A DNA stretch of 64,000 nt from the NCBI RefSeq assembly GCF_012932495.1, contig NZ_JABCNG010000004.1, forward strand, positions 124,001 to 188,000. Direction: 5' to 3'. Below, one piece after another: positions 24,730 to 34,742 of this stretch (position 1 is its first letter; each line of letters starts with the position of its first letter). The DNA is from Novosphingobium sp. SG919 (GTDB taxonomy: Bacteria > Pseudomonadota > Alphaproteobacteria > Sphingomonadales > Sphingomonadaceae). The notes beneath the pieces were generated by a model. That model worked only from the letters and a program-made list of their open reading frames with translations. It was not told the origin of the DNA and ran no database searches. The translations under genes were made by a program, and so were the position numbers.

Positions 24730-27700
24730 TGGTGCAGGAACCACAGGATACCCCGCCGGCACCAACGCCGGCGGATCAGCCCGCCGCGGCCCGCAGCGCC
24801 CCGCAAGGCCATTGGACCGCGCGCTGGGCCCGTCGCCTTGTCACCGCGCTGCTCTTGCTCGCGGCCGGGCTGGGGGCGCTGTTCCTCATTCTGGATTCGG
24901 CCATCGGCCATCGCTTCGTGATCGATCGCATTGCCCAGGTCACGCCGGGATCGGGCCTGCGCGTGAAGATCGGGCGGATCGACGGTTCGCTGTTCGGCGC
25001 GTCCACCCTGCGCGACGTGGTGATCAGCGATCCCAAGGGCCGCTTCATGACCGTGCCCGAGGTAGAGCTGGACTGGCGGCCGCTCTCGTGGCTGCACAGC
25101 GGCCTCGATATCCGCACCCTCGTCTTTCATCGCGGCACCTTGTGGCGCACGCCCAAGATGAATCCGGGCGATCCCAACGCGCCGGTGCTGCCCGATTTCA
25201 ACATCCGCATCGATCGTTTTGCCCTGGAAGACCTGACGATTGCCAAGGGCATCGTCGGCGATCGGCGGCGTATCGACGTGAAGGCCCGCGCCGACATTCG
25301 CAACGGGCGCGCCCTGGTCGACGTGACGGGCAAGCTGGGGGGCCGCGACCGCCTGGTCGTGCACCTCGACAGCGAACCCGATCGCGATCGCTTCGAACTG
25401 GCCGGGCTCTATGATGCCCCCAAGGATGGCCTGCTCGCCGGGCTTTCGGGCCTGCGCCGCGATGTGCACATGCGCGTGGCGGGGCGCGGCAGTTTTGCCG
25501 ATTGGCATGGCTTTGGCTGGGCGCAACAGGGTGGCAAGACCCTGGCGGCCTTCCTGCTCGACAACCGCAGCGGCACTTATCGCCTGGCTGGCCAGGTGTT
25601 CCCGGCCGATCTGGTCAAGGGCACGGCGGCGGCTGCTGCCGGTGGCAAGGTCTCGCTCGTCTATCAGGGCACTTTCGCGCAAAGCCGTGCCCAGGGCACC
25701 GCCTTTGCCGTTACGCCAACTCTGCGCGCCATGGCGCAGGGCGGCCTTGATCTCGCCAACAACCAGGCCCAGGCGATCAAGGTCAAGGCCCAGGTGCTTC
25801 ACCCGGAAAAGCTGCTGCCCGATCCGCAGGTGGAAGGCGTGGCGCTGTCGGGCACATTGGATGGCGCGTTCAACGATCTGTCCTTCGAACACCTCGTCAC
25901 CGTGAAAAGCCTGCGTTCGGGCCAGATCACCGCGCAGGGGCTGCGGACTGCCGGCACCGCGCACTGGGATGGCAAGGCGCTGGTCCTGCCGCTCGACGTG
26001 ACGGCGCAGGTCTTGCGCAGCGGCCAGGCCATGGTCGACCAGCATCTGGGCGGGGCCCGGCTTCAAGGCGATCTGGTGATGCGCGGCAATGCCCTGTCGG
26101 CCGATCCGCTGGCCCTGCATCTCAAGGGCCTGGACGCGCGGCTGACCTTGCGCGGCGACATGGCGCGCGGCGGCTATGCCCTGGCCGGGCCGATCGTGGC
26201 CCGCGGCTTTGCCGTGCCCAATGTCGGCACACTGGACGGCACGGCCAAAGTGCTGATCAAGGTGGGCGATCGCCTGCCGTGGTCGATCCAGGCCAATGCC
26301 GCCGGGCGCCTGTCGCGCCTGAGCAACGCCACGCTGGCCAATCTGGCGGGTGGCGACGTGCGCTTTTCGGGCAGTGCGCGGATGGGTGGCGCCATTCCGC
26401 TCACCTTGCGCAAGGTGTCGGTCAACGCCCCCAAGCTGACGCTGACCATGGACGGCCAGGTGGGCCAGGACGGCACCGCCAGCGTCGTTGGCCAGGGCCG
26501 TTCCACCGATTATGGTCCGTTCACCGTCAACGCGCGCCTCGCCAAGGATGGCCCGCACGCGGAACTGGTGTTTGCCAGCCCGCTGCCGGCGGCCGGCCTC
26601 AAGGATGTGCGCGTGGGGATCAGCCCGATTCCCGATGGCCTGGGCATCACCGCCCAGGGCCAATCGCGCCTGGGGCCGTTCAACGGGTCGATGGGCCTGT
26701 TTTCGCCCAAGGACGGGCCCACCCGGCTGCAGATCCAGTTCCTGCGCGTGTGGCAGACCGATGTGACCGGTGGCCTGGTGCTGGCCAATGGCGGCGTGAG
26801 CGGCGATCTGGCGCTGAAAGGCGGCGGGCTTGATGGCACGATCCACCTGGCGCCACAGGATGGCGGGCAGATGGTCAAGGCCTTGATCCTAGCGCGCAAT
26901 GCCCGCTTTGGCGGGGATACGCCGCTGGCCATCGGCAGCGCCAAGATCGACGTGGATGGCCTGTTTGCCAAAGGCAACAGCACCGTGACGGCCAATGTTA
27001 CCGCGCAGGGGCTTTCGGCGGGCAAAGTGTTCATCGGGCGCCTGGCGGCCAGCGCCGCGCTGGTCAACGGTTCGGGCAGCGTCACCGCGTCGATCGCGGG
27101 GCGGCGTGGCACGCAGTTCGCGCTGCAGGGCACCGCTGCGTTCGAGCCTGACAAGGTCGTCGCCTATGTGGCGGGCAATTATGCCGGCCGCACGGTTGAC
27201 ATGCCGCGCCGCATGGTGATGGAGCGAGAGGGCGAAGGCTGGAAGCTGCAACCCACGCAAGTGACATTCGGCCGCGGCATCGTGATTGCCGAGGGCCATA
27301 TCCTGGGTGGGCCGACCAAGATCGATCTGAAAGTGGCGCGCATGCCGCTTTCGGTGCTGGATATCGCGGTGGCCGATCTCGGGCTGGGCGGCATCGCCTC
27401 GGGCCTGATCGATTACAGCGACGATGGCACCGGCGCGCCGCAGGGCCATGTGGCCATCCAGGTGCGCAACTTCTCGCGCTCTGGCCTGGTGCTCACGTCG
27501 CACCCGGTCGATCTCTACCTGATCGGCCAACTCGATGCGGCATCGTTGCAGACGCGCGCCGTGGTCAAGGATGGCGGCGCGGTGCGCGGTCGCCTGCAGG
27601 CCGCGATTGCCGATCTGCCGCGCGGCGGCACGCTGACCGAACGCCTGCGCGGCGGCAAGCTCAACGCGCAGGTGCGCTATAGCGGCCCGGCCGAAGCGCT

Positions 27701-28943
27701 GTGGCGTCTGTCGGCGGTGGAGGCGTTCGATTTCACCGGGCCATTGGGCGCGGTGGCCAATGTCAGCGGCACGATCGATGCGCCCGTCCTCAACGGCGCG
27801 CTGGCGGGCAAGGGGCTGCGCTTGCGTTCGTCCCTGATCGGTGCGGACGTCCAGAATGTCGAGGCGACCGGCAGCTTCGATGCCTCGCACCTCTCGCTCC
27901 AGCATTTCACCGGCACCACCAGCAATGGGGGTAAAGTGGAAGGCAGCGGCACGATCGACCTTTCGGCGATTGCCACCAAGGGCGTGGGCATCGACCTGCG
28001 CCTGGCGGCAAGCAATGCGCAGTTGATCCGGCGCGACGACATGTCGGCCACGGTCACCGGGCCGCTGCGCGTGATCAGCAGCGGCAACGGCGGCACGATC
28101 GCCGGGCGCGTGCGCATCGACCAGGCCAGCTGGGCCCTGGGCAAGGCAAGCGCGGCGGCAGACCTGCCCACGATCAAGACGCGCGAAATCAATGCCCCCG
28201 CCGATGCTGCGCCAGCCAAGGTTCCCTCGGCGCCGTGGCAGTTCATGATCGATGCGGTGGCCGCCAATCGTGTGGCGGTGCGCGGCATGGGGCTGGACAG
28301 CGAATGGGGGGCCGATATCCGCCTGCGCGGCACCACTGCCGCGCCCGAGATTACCGGCACGGCCGAAGTGATCCGTGGCAGTTATGAATTCGCCGGCAAG
28401 CGGTTCGATCTCACGCGCGGCAAGATCCGCTTCACTGGTACCACTCCGATCGATCCGCAACTCGATATCGTCGCCACCGGCGATGCCAATGGCGTGACCG
28501 CCACGATCACGATTTCCGGCACGGCGGCGCACACCTCCATCGCGTTCAGTTCCACCCCGGCCCTGCCCGAGGAAGAGCTGCTCAGCCGCCTGCTGTTCGG
28601 CACCTCGATCACGCAGATTTCGGCGCCGGAAGCCGTGCAACTGGCCTCGGCGCTCGCCAGCCTGCGTGGCGGCGGCGGGGGCGATCCGATCAACAAGGTG
28701 CGCAGTGCGATCGGGCTCGATCGCCTGCGTATCGTGGGGGCCGATGCCACCACCGGGCGCGGCACGTCGATCGCCGTGGGCAAGTATCTGGGGCGGCGGT
28801 TCTATCTGGAACTGGTGACCGACGGACGCGGGTACAACGCCACGTCGATCGAATTCCGCATCACCCGCTGGCTGGCCCTGCTCGGCACGATCTCCACGAT
28901 CGGCGATGAACAGGTCAGCGTAAAGGCCAGCAAGGACTATTGA
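24729..28943 (+). CDS. tamB: Inner-membrane-anchored translocation and assembly module protein TamB (AsmA/DUF490 family)
   Basis: The 1404-residue product has an N-terminal cytoplasmic stretch, one transmembrane helix (about 38-58, VTALLLLAAGLGALFLILDS), a very long beta-rich periplasmic body, and the C-terminal TamB/DUF490 domain with PLIDPQLDI-like (here TPIDPQLDIVATGDANGVTA) and LPEEELLSRLLFGTSITQIS motifs. TamB spans the periplasm and is implicated in barrel assembly and in phospholipid transfer to the outer membrane. Its ATG shares one base with the tamA stop. Its own stop lies only 10 bases from the stop of the convergent PAP2 gene, so the two transcripts must overlap or end in each other. 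Confidence 0.95.
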   Translation: MVQEPQDTPPAPTPADQPAAARSAPQGHWTARWARRLVTALLLLAAGLGALFLILDSAIGHRFVIDRIAQVTPGSGLRVKIGRIDGSLFGASTLRDVVISDPKGRFMTVPEVELDWRPLSWLHSGLDIRTLVFHRGTLWRTPKMNPGDPNAPVLPDFNIRIDRFALEDLTIAKGIVGDRRRIDVKARADIRNGRALVDVTGKLGGRDRLVVHLDSEPDRDRFELAGLYDAPKDGLLAGLSGLRRDVHMRVAGRGSFADWHGFGWAQQGGKTLAAFLLDNRSGTYRLAGQVFPADLVKGTAAAAAGGKVSLVYQGTFAQSRAQGTAFAVTPTLRAMAQGGLDLANNQAQAIKVKAQVLHPEKLLPDPQVEGVALSGTLDGAFNDLSFEHLVTVKSLRSGQITAQGLRTAGTAHWDGKALVLPLDVTAQVLRSGQAMVDQHLGGARLQGDLVMRGNALSADPLALHLKGLDARLTLRGDMARGGYALAGPIVARGFAVPNVGTLDGTAKVLIKVGDRLPWSIQANAAGRLSRLSNATLANLAGGDVRFSGSARMGGAIPLTLRKVSVNAPKLTLTMDGQVGQDGTASVVGQGRSTDYGPFTVNARLAKDGPHAELVFASPLPAAGLKDVRVGISPIPDGLGITAQGQSRLGPFNGSMGLFSPKDGPTRLQIQFLRVWQTDVTGGLVLANGGVSGDLALKGGGLDGTIHLAPQDGGQMVKALILARNARFGGDTPLAIGSAKIDVDGLFAKGNSTVTANVTAQGLSAGKVFIGRLAASAALVNGSGSVTASIAGRRGTQFALQGTAAFEPDKVVAYVAGNYAGRTVDMPRRMVMEREGEGWKLQPTQVTFGRGIVIAEGHILGGPTKIDLKVARMPLSVLDIAVADLGLGGIASGLIDYSDDGTGAPQGHVAIQVRNFSRSGLVLTSHPVDLYLIGQLDAASLQTRAVVKDGGAVRGRLQAAIADLPRGGTLTERLRGGKLNAQVRYSGPAEALWRLSAVEAFDFTGPLGAVANVSGTIDAPVLNGALAGKGLRLRSSLIGADVQNVEATGSFDASHLSLQHFTGTTSNGGKVEGSGTIDLSAIATKGVGIDLRLAASNAQLIRRDDMSATVTGPLRVISSGNGGTIAGRVRIDQASWALGKASAAADLPTIKTREINAPADAAPAKVPSAPWQFMIDAVAANRVAVRGMGLDSEWGADIRLRGTTAAPEITGTAEVIRGSYEFAGKRFDLTRGKIRFTGTTPIDPQLDIVATGDANGVTATITISGTAAHTSIAFSSTPALPEEELLSRLLFGTSITQISAPEAVQLASALASLRGGGGGDPINKVRSAIGLDRLRIVGADATTGRGTSIAVGKYLGRRFYLELVTDGRGYNATSIEFRITRWLALLGTISTIGDEQVSVKASKDY

Positions 28944-28953
28944 TCGGGAAGGA

Positions 28954-30069
28954 TCAGCGTGAAACGGCGGCGGGGCGCAGGCGCCTTGCCGCCAGGCCCT
29001 GGGCCAGGGTCAGCAAGGTGGCGCGCTTGCGCACCAAGACGAGCGCGGTCGAGGCGACAAGGGCGCCGATCACCATATCGATGAGGTAATGCGATCCTTC
29101 GATCGGGGTGGCCGCCAGCAGCATCAGATTGAGCGGCACGATCAGCAGCCGCAGCGGCACGATGCGCCAGGAAAACGCGATGAACAGCACGCCGCACACG
29201 GTGTGGAAGCTCGGCGCGGAGACGACGCCGGTGACCGTGCCCAGATCGATCCCGCCCAGGGCATGGGCGCGCAGCGTGGCGATCACCGTGCCCTGGTCCA
29301 ATCCGTTGCTGGGGGCATAGGGCACTGCTCCGTGCCACAAGTGGGCCAGGGCGCCGCGCGCTGGAAACAGCGGGAACAGCGCCAGCGTGATCACTGCGGC
29401 CAGCCAGAAGGTCAGCAGGAATTCGCGCGCCTGGGCACGCTCGCCATTCCAGGCGTGCCAGATCAGGATGGCCCAGGGATAAAGGAATACCGCATCATAG
29501 GCCGCCGATCCGGTATATTGCAGCACCGGATGGCTGACCACGAGGCGGTAGAGCGAAAGCCAGTCGAAATGCAGCGCGGTGTCCCAGCGTTGCAGCATGT
29601 CGTCGCAAAACCCGCGGGACAGGGCCGCCACTTGATAGCTGGCCACACCGCCCAGCACGCCGATGGCAATCAGCACCAGGCCATATTCGCACAAGTCCCG
29701 CATCCGGGCCTGCAAGGGCGTTGCCGCGCGCGCACAGCGGCGCCAGGTCTCCAGCAAGGCGCCCACGGCCAGCACCAGCACGGCAAAGGCCGGGCTTGCC
29801 ACCATCACCGGCAGGCGATTGGCCACCATCATCGCCATGACGGCGAGGGCCGAAGCGGCGACCAGCGCCCACAGCCAGCGATCCGCCACAGGCGCGCGGC
29901 GCGCCGGTGCAGGCAGCGTTTCCCCGATCATCGAACGGCGCGGGTGGGGCAGGTCGGCGGCGAGAGGGGCGATTGGCACCACGTGCAATGGGGTGGGCGC
30001 AGGCGGCTGGGCCGGGGACCGGGGCAGGACAGTATCATTGCAAGGCTCTCGTTCGAATTGCTGGCGCAT
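28954..30069 (-). CDS. PAP2-superfamily membrane protein (Aur1/inositolphosphotransferase-like)
   Basis: The 371-residue integral membrane protein has about six hydrophobic segments and the bipartite PAP2 signature: SAPSFHT (His289) and GSHYLID (His327, Asp331) on either side of a membrane hairpin. This spacing resembles the PAP2_3 branch, which includes the yeast inositol phosphorylceramide synthase Aur1, more than soluble-loop type phosphatases. It likely dephosphorylates a lipid phosphate or transfers a head group at the membrane. I start at the ATG at 30069, which shares one base with the stop of the upstream lipid-kinase gene (TGATG); a later ATG at MIGETLPAP is possible. The substrate is inferred only as a lipid. 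Confidence 0.82.
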   Translation of the reverse strand: MRQQFEREPCNDTVLPRSPAQPPAPTPLHVVPIAPLAADLPHPRRSMIGETLPAPARRAPVADRWLWALVAASALAVMAMMVANRLPVMVASPAFAVLVLAVGALLETWRRCARAATPLQARMRDLCEYGLVLIAIGVLGGVASYQVAALSRGFCDDMLQRWDTALHFDWLSLYRLVVSHPVLQYTGSAAYDAVFLYPWAILIWHAWNGERAQAREFLLTFWLAAVITLALFPLFPARGALAHLWHGAVPYAPSNGLDQGTVIATLRAHALGGIDLGTVTGVVSAPSFHTVCGVLFIAFSWRIVPLRLLIVPLNLMLLAATPIEGSHYLIDMVIGALVASTALVLVRKRATLLTLAQGLAARRLRPAAVSR

Positions 30070-31040
30070 CAGGCCTGGTCCCTTGTGGTCTGTCGCGCCG
30101 CCGGAGACAGGAAGCGGATGGGCGCTGTCGCTAGGCTGAACCGCGCCGGAGTTTGTCCCACCACATCGCCATCGGCCTGGATCGGCACGCGCTGCGCCCC
30201 GTCGATAGTCACGGCTTGTGCCGCAAAGCGTTGCCAGGCCGGATCGGCAAAGCGTGGGCTGATCATCGCGCTCAAGGCCAGGCGAATGATGTCGCGGCGG
30301 CGCGCGCGGGGCAGCAGCACCACGCGCAATTCGCGTCGGCGCAGGTCTGCCTGGGGATCGAGAGTCCAGGGGCCGGCGTAAAACCGCCCTTTCAACACGA
30401 ACACCGCCTCGGCCGCGTGCGCGACGCCGTCGATCGTCACGCGCAGGGCCGGGCGTGGCCAGCGCCAGGCTTGCGCGATCGCCGCCAGGGCATAGGCAGC
30501 GCGCCCCCAGCGCTTTTTGGCGGCTGGCGTCACGCGGGCCACCACTGCGCTGTCCGGCCCGGCCGAAGCGCAGCACAGGAACGGCGCACCATCGAGAAGG
30601 CCCAGGTAATGCGGCGTGCCCGGCGCACCGGCGGCGAGTGCTGCAAGGAGGGCATCGGGCTGCGCCGTGCAGCCGGCTTCGCGGGCGATCAGGTTGACCG
30701 TGCCGGCCGGCAGCAGCGCGTGGCGCAGTGGCGCGGCGTCAGTGCCGGCCAGCCCGGCTTCCACCACCATGCGGGCGGTGCCGTCTCCGCCCACGATGCA
30801 CACCACGTCGGCGGGCTGGTGCTGCGGCGCGCGGGCATAGTCCAGGCTATCGACCAGCAGGGTTGGATAGCCGGCACTTTCCAGCGCGGCTTGCCAGCGC
30901 GCCAGCGTGCGCGCGCAGAAATGCCCGGCATGGGGATTATAGACCAGCGCAACCGTGGGCCGCGCAGCCGGCGTGGGGGCATCAGGCGGGGCGAAGGAAC
31001 AGGACGCCACGGCGTGTCGTGCCGGGGCGCGATCAGCCAT
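30069..31040 (-). CDS. Diacylglycerol/sphingosine kinase-family lipid kinase
   Basis: The 323-residue protein belongs to the DAGK catalytic-domain family. VYNPHAG near residue 34 is the first nucleotide-site strand. GGDGT at 84-88 is the hallmark ATP-binding motif, and LPAGTVNLIAREAG is the third conserved block. Members phosphorylate diacylglycerol, sphingosine or ceramide. It is coupled by TGATG to the PAP2 gene, so kinase and phosphatase/transferase probably handle the same lipid. In sphingolipid-making sphingomonads a ceramide-type substrate is an attractive guess, not shown here. The ATG at 31040 is preferred over a TTG at 31064. The ~170 bp upstream hold a CGTTGT/ACAACG inverted repeat at 31131-31146. 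Confidence 0.85.
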   Translation of the reverse strand: MADRAPARHAVASCSFAPPDAPTPAARPTVALVYNPHAGHFCARTLARWQAALESAGYPTLLVDSLDYARAPQHQPADVVCIVGGDGTARMVVEAGLAGTDAAPLRHALLPAGTVNLIAREAGCTAQPDALLAALAAGAPGTPHYLGLLDGAPFLCCASAGPDSAVVARVTPAAKKRWGRAAYALAAIAQAWRWPRPALRVTIDGVAHAAEAVFVLKGRFYAGPWTLDPQADLRRRELRVVLLPRARRRDIIRLALSAMISPRFADPAWQRFAAQAVTIDGAQRVPIQADGDVVGQTPARFSLATAPIRFLSPAARQTTRDQA

Positions 31041-31211
31041 CGGCTGTCCCGCCGGTCCGGCCAAGCCGTCGATTTACGCGTACCAACCCCAACCTCCAAT
31101 CGTCCCCGGCGCGGTGCATTAGCTTTTTGGCGTTGTCATAACAACGTCGTTTGCAGCCAGGCCGGATATGGCGGTGTCAGAACGGGATAGGCACGCGCTT
31201 GCGTGGGTTGG

Positions 31212-34200
31212 TCAGATCAGCAGGATGTCGCCCGCGACCAAGGCGGGATGGCCGGTGAGCACCGCGAGTTCAATCGCCGCGCCGGCGCCCGAACCATCGG
31301 CATCGTAGGATAGCACCCCGGTGGACTGGTCATAGATCAGGTGCTGGTCGGGCGTGGTGGCAACCGGCCCCAGTGCCAGTTCCCCGGCGGTCAAGGCGCC
31401 GGCCGCGTGCCCGGCAAAGGCGGTGAATATGCTGCGGCGAATCTCGATCGAATCCTGCCCGGCGGTGAAGTCGGTGATGGTGTCGCGACGGGCGGTGGTT
31501 TCCATCACGTCGAAGCGGAAGCGGTCGTTGCCGGTGCCGCCGGTCATCGTATCGGCCCCGGCGCTGCCCACCAGCAGATCGTTGCCCGCCCCGCCATCGA
31601 GCACGTCGTTGCCGTTGCCGCCGACCAGGTAATTGTTGCCGCTGCCGCCGGTGAGGTGATCGGCAAAGGACGAGCCGCCCAGGTTCTCGATCGAATTGAG
31701 CGTATCGGTGCCCGCACCGATGGTATCCTGCGCGGTGGTGATCGCCAGGCTGACGGTAACGCCGGCAGCGGCCCCGGCATAGCTGGCCGTATCGCTGCCA
31801 TCGCCGCCATAGAGGCGGTCGTCTCCCGCGCCACCCACCAGCGTATCGGTGCCCGATCCGCCGTTGAGCTTGTCCGCCCCGTCGCCGCCCAGCAGCTTGT
31901 CATTGTAGAACGTGCCATTGAGCACATCGGGCGCGGCGCTGCCGGTGATCGTGACGCTGCCGCTTGGGGTCTGCACGGTATCGACATGCAGGGCGATGCC
32001 ACCATCGGTATCGCCCAGTTCAGCCGCGTGGGTTTGCCATACCGAGGCCAACGACCCATCGGCAAGGCCAGCCAGCGCGGATGGCAGATCTGAATTGATC
32101 GCGTCTGCGCTCAGCTTGAACGCACTGCCAGCTTTGGCCCCGGTAGAATAGAACAATTGGACCATAACCCATGCCGGGCCGCTGTCATTCCATGCGATCG
32201 CAAATCCGCCGTTCGCCATGGGAGTGATGGCCGGCATCACAGCGTCGGATGCGCTATCAGTGGTGCTCACCAGGATTTCTGTGCCCAGCCTCGCTCCGCT
32301 CGCATTGAACAACTGGGCCTTGATCGCGGTCAGCGAGTCGTCCACGCCAGTTCTGTCCTGCCAGGAAACCACAAACGTGCCGTTGGCAAGGCGGGCAACG
32401 ACGGCGTGATCCTGGTTTCCCGGGGCATGGGTGTTGACCTGGAACTCATTCCCCAGCTTTACGCCGCTGCTGGAAAAAACCTGAGCTTTCACGGCTGTGC
32501 CGTCAGTGTCCGCCTGGGTGGCGCTGCTGTCATTCCAGGTGATCACGAAGCCGCCCTTGGCCAGTGTCGCGATGGCCGGGTCGGCTTGGTTACCGTTGGT
32601 GGCGGTGTTGACCGCGATTTCTGCACCCACCTTATTGCCGCTGGCATCGAACAACTGGGCGCGGACAGCGGTTCCGCTGCTGTCGGCGCCGGCATAGGCC
32701 TCCCAGGTGGCGACAAAGCCGCCGTCGGCAAGTGTGGCGATCGCTGCCTTGCGTGGCGATCCGGCAAGCGATGGGGTTGCGGCGAGGGAAAAGGCATCGC
32801 CCACTAGCGTGCCGTTTGCGGTGATCAACTGCGCCTTGATGGTACGGTTGGCATCTGTCCACGCCAGAACAATGTTGCCGCCCGCCAGTTGGGCCATCGT
32901 CACGCCGTTGTCGGTTGACGGTCCTACACCCAATGTAGCTACCGTGATTTCGCTGCCGACCCGACTGCCATCGGCTGCCAAGAATTGCGCGCGCAGGTCC
33001 AGCGTATTGCTATCCACCCAAGCGGCAATCATGCCGTCGGTGGTGGCGGCCAGCGTGGGTCCGATCTGCTCGCCCGGGGTTTCGGCGTTGACCCGTACTA
33101 GCGCGGTTCGCGTAGTGTGGACCATTGAATCAAACACATCGCTCACTGTCACGGCGATGGCTTGCGTGTCGGTGTAAGTGCCGTCGCGCGCCGACACAAT
33201 CACGTCGTAAACCCCGTTGCGGTTGGCATCGGTCGGGTTTTCAAAGTCGGGCGAAGACTTGAATGAAAGCACACCGGTGGTGGCGTTGATCTGAAACAGC
33301 GCGGCGTCGGCGCCGCCGGCCAGGGCATAGCGGATCGTGGTGCCCGGATCGGCATCGGTGGCGGTGACGGTGGTGACCACGGCGTTGTTCTCTGCAATCA
33401 CCACGCTGGCCGTAGCGTCGGCGCCGTTCGAGGTTATCATCGGATCGTGGCCCACCACCGTGAAGACCTGGCCCTTGACCGCGATCGAGGTGTCTCCTGG
33501 GGTTGTCCCACCCTGGTTATAGTCCGTCCAACTCACCATGAAACCGCCATCGGCAAGCCCGGTAACCACGGGATCGTAAAGCGGCCAGGTGGTCAAACCG
33601 GTCACTGCGATTTCGGCGCCATCGGCATGACCCAGCGCATCAAAGGCTCGGGCGGTGATCGCGTTGCCCCCGCTTAGCTGCTTGTCATACACGACGACAA
33701 AGCCGCCGTTGGCCAGTGCCGCAATCGTAGGCCATTCTGGCATATAGATGCCCGCGGGCGTGCTCACCGCCAGTTCGGCCCCGACCTTGGCACCGCCAGC
33801 ATCGAACACCTGGGCCAGGATGCGGGGGGTGTTGTCGGCCGGACCGTAGCCGTCCCAGCTTTCCCAAGCCACGACATAGCCGCCATTGGCCAACGCGGTG
33901 ACAGTGGATTTGGTCTGGTAATAATAGGTCGAGGTGTTGACGATCATCTCGCCGCCGATCGGGGTGCCATTCGCGGCATAGAGCTGGGCCTTGATGCCGG
34001 CCATATCGCCATCGGCGGTCGTGGTGTCGGGGTAGGGGTTTTCGAGCGTTGCCTCGATCGGACTGTCCGTCCAGGTGATCACGAACGTGCCATTGGCCAG
34101 CCCAGTGACATGGGCATCGGCCTGGCTACCGATGATCTGGGTATTGACCAGGAATTCTCCGCCGACCTTGGCACCATTGGCGTCATAGATGCGGGCTTTG

Positions 34201-34742
34201 ACCGCCGCCTCGCTGGTATCGGCGCCGGTACCGGAAATCGCACCGGCGGTGTCGGTCCAGGTGATGACATAACCACCGCCCGCCAGCGAGGCGACGGACG
34301 GTTGGAACTGGTCGCTGACTGTTCGGGCGTTGATGCGAATTTCGCTGCCCACTTCGGCGCCGGTAGCATCGAAAATCTGCGCCTTGATCGCCTTGCCGCT
34401 GGTATCGCCACCGGCGCCGCCCACGCCTGCGCTGGCATCGGTCCAGGTGACGATAAAGCCGCCATTGGCAAGGGAAGCGATCGTTGGCAGGGTCTGGCCG
34501 CCGCTGGTGGCGGTGTTAATCAGGAATTCGCTGCCCAGCTTGCTGCCGTTGGCGGCCAGGATCTGGCCCTTGATCGCGTTGTCGCTGGTATCGCCGGTGG
34601 CACCACCCACGCCCTTGCTCAGATCGGTCCAGACCACGACCACGCGGCCATCGGCCAGCGTGGCGATGGCGGGTTGGTTCTGGATATTGGCGGTGGCGGT
34701 GGGAATCAGAAATGCCGTGCCCTGCTTGCCGTATACCGTCAT
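31212..34742 (-). CDS. Large RTX-type calcium-binding repeat protein with cadherin-like domain
   Basis: The 1176-residue protein is predicted to be exported by a type I secretion system, as it has no Sec signal and ends with RTX repeats. Residues about 22-440 hold seven repeats of 53-69 residues with the pattern LANGGFVVTW...(V/I)KAQ.FDA.G..VG.E. A cadherin-like domain follows (about 445-560, ATDADPGTTIRYALAGG). A second run of about seven such repeats occupies 565-940. Then come RTX nonapeptides (for example GGSGTDTLVGGAGDDRLYGG and GGNGNDVLDGGAGNDLL, 940-1080) and a serralysin-like tail. The ATG at 34742 has a strong AGGAG site. No T1SS genes are in the window. Role unknown; adhesion or surface layer is plausible. 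Confidence 0.88.
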   Translation of the reverse strand: MTVYGKQGTAFLIPTATANIQNQPAIATLADGRVVVVWTDLSKGVGGATGDTSDNAIKGQILAANGSKLGSEFLINTATSGGQTLPTIASLANGGFIVTWTDASAGVGGAGGDTSGKAIKAQIFDATGAEVGSEIRINARTVSDQFQPSVASLAGGGYVITWTDTAGAISGTGADTSEAAVKARIYDANGAKVGGEFLVNTQIIGSQADAHVTGLANGTFVITWTDSPIEATLENPYPDTTTADGDMAGIKAQLYAANGTPIGGEMIVNTSTYYYQTKSTVTALANGGYVVAWESWDGYGPADNTPRILAQVFDAGGAKVGAELAVSTPAGIYMPEWPTIAALANGGFVVVYDKQLSGGNAITARAFDALGHADGAEIAVTGLTTWPLYDPVVTGLADGGFMVSWTDYNQGGTTPGDTSIAVKGQVFTVVGHDPMITSNGADATASVVIAENNAVVTTVTATDADPGTTIRYALAGGADAALFQINATTGVLSFKSSPDFENPTDANRNGVYDVIVSARDGTYTDTQAIAVTVSDVFDSMVHTTRTALVRVNAETPGEQIGPTLAATTDGMIAAWVDSNTLDLRAQFLAADGSRVGSEITVATLGVGPSTDNGVTMAQLAGGNIVLAWTDANRTIKAQLITANGTLVGDAFSLAATPSLAGSPRKAAIATLADGGFVATWEAYAGADSSGTAVRAQLFDASGNKVGAEIAVNTATNGNQADPAIATLAKGGFVITWNDSSATQADTDGTAVKAQVFSSSGVKLGNEFQVNTHAPGNQDHAVVARLANGTFVVSWQDRTGVDDSLTAIKAQLFNASGARLGTEILVSTTDSASDAVMPAITPMANGGFAIAWNDSGPAWVMVQLFYSTGAKAGSAFKLSADAINSDLPSALAGLADGSLASVWQTHAAELGDTDGGIALHVDTVQTPSGSVTITGSAAPDVLNGTFYNDKLLGGDGADKLNGGSGTDTLVGGAGDDRLYGGDGSDTASYAGAAAGVTVSLAITTAQDTIGAGTDTLNSIENLGGSSFADHLTGGSGNNYLVGGNGNDVLDGGAGNDLLVGSAGADTMTGGTGNDRFRFDVMETTARRDTITDFTAGQDSIEIRRSIFTAFAGHAAGALTAGELALGPVATTPDQHLIYDQSTGVLSYDADGSGAGAAIELAVLTGHPALVAGDILLI

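Noticed and set aside
31133..31150. Pho box before the lipid-kinase gene
   Set aside because: The first repeat TTGTCAT is good but the second is poor, and it lies on the strand opposite to the gene.
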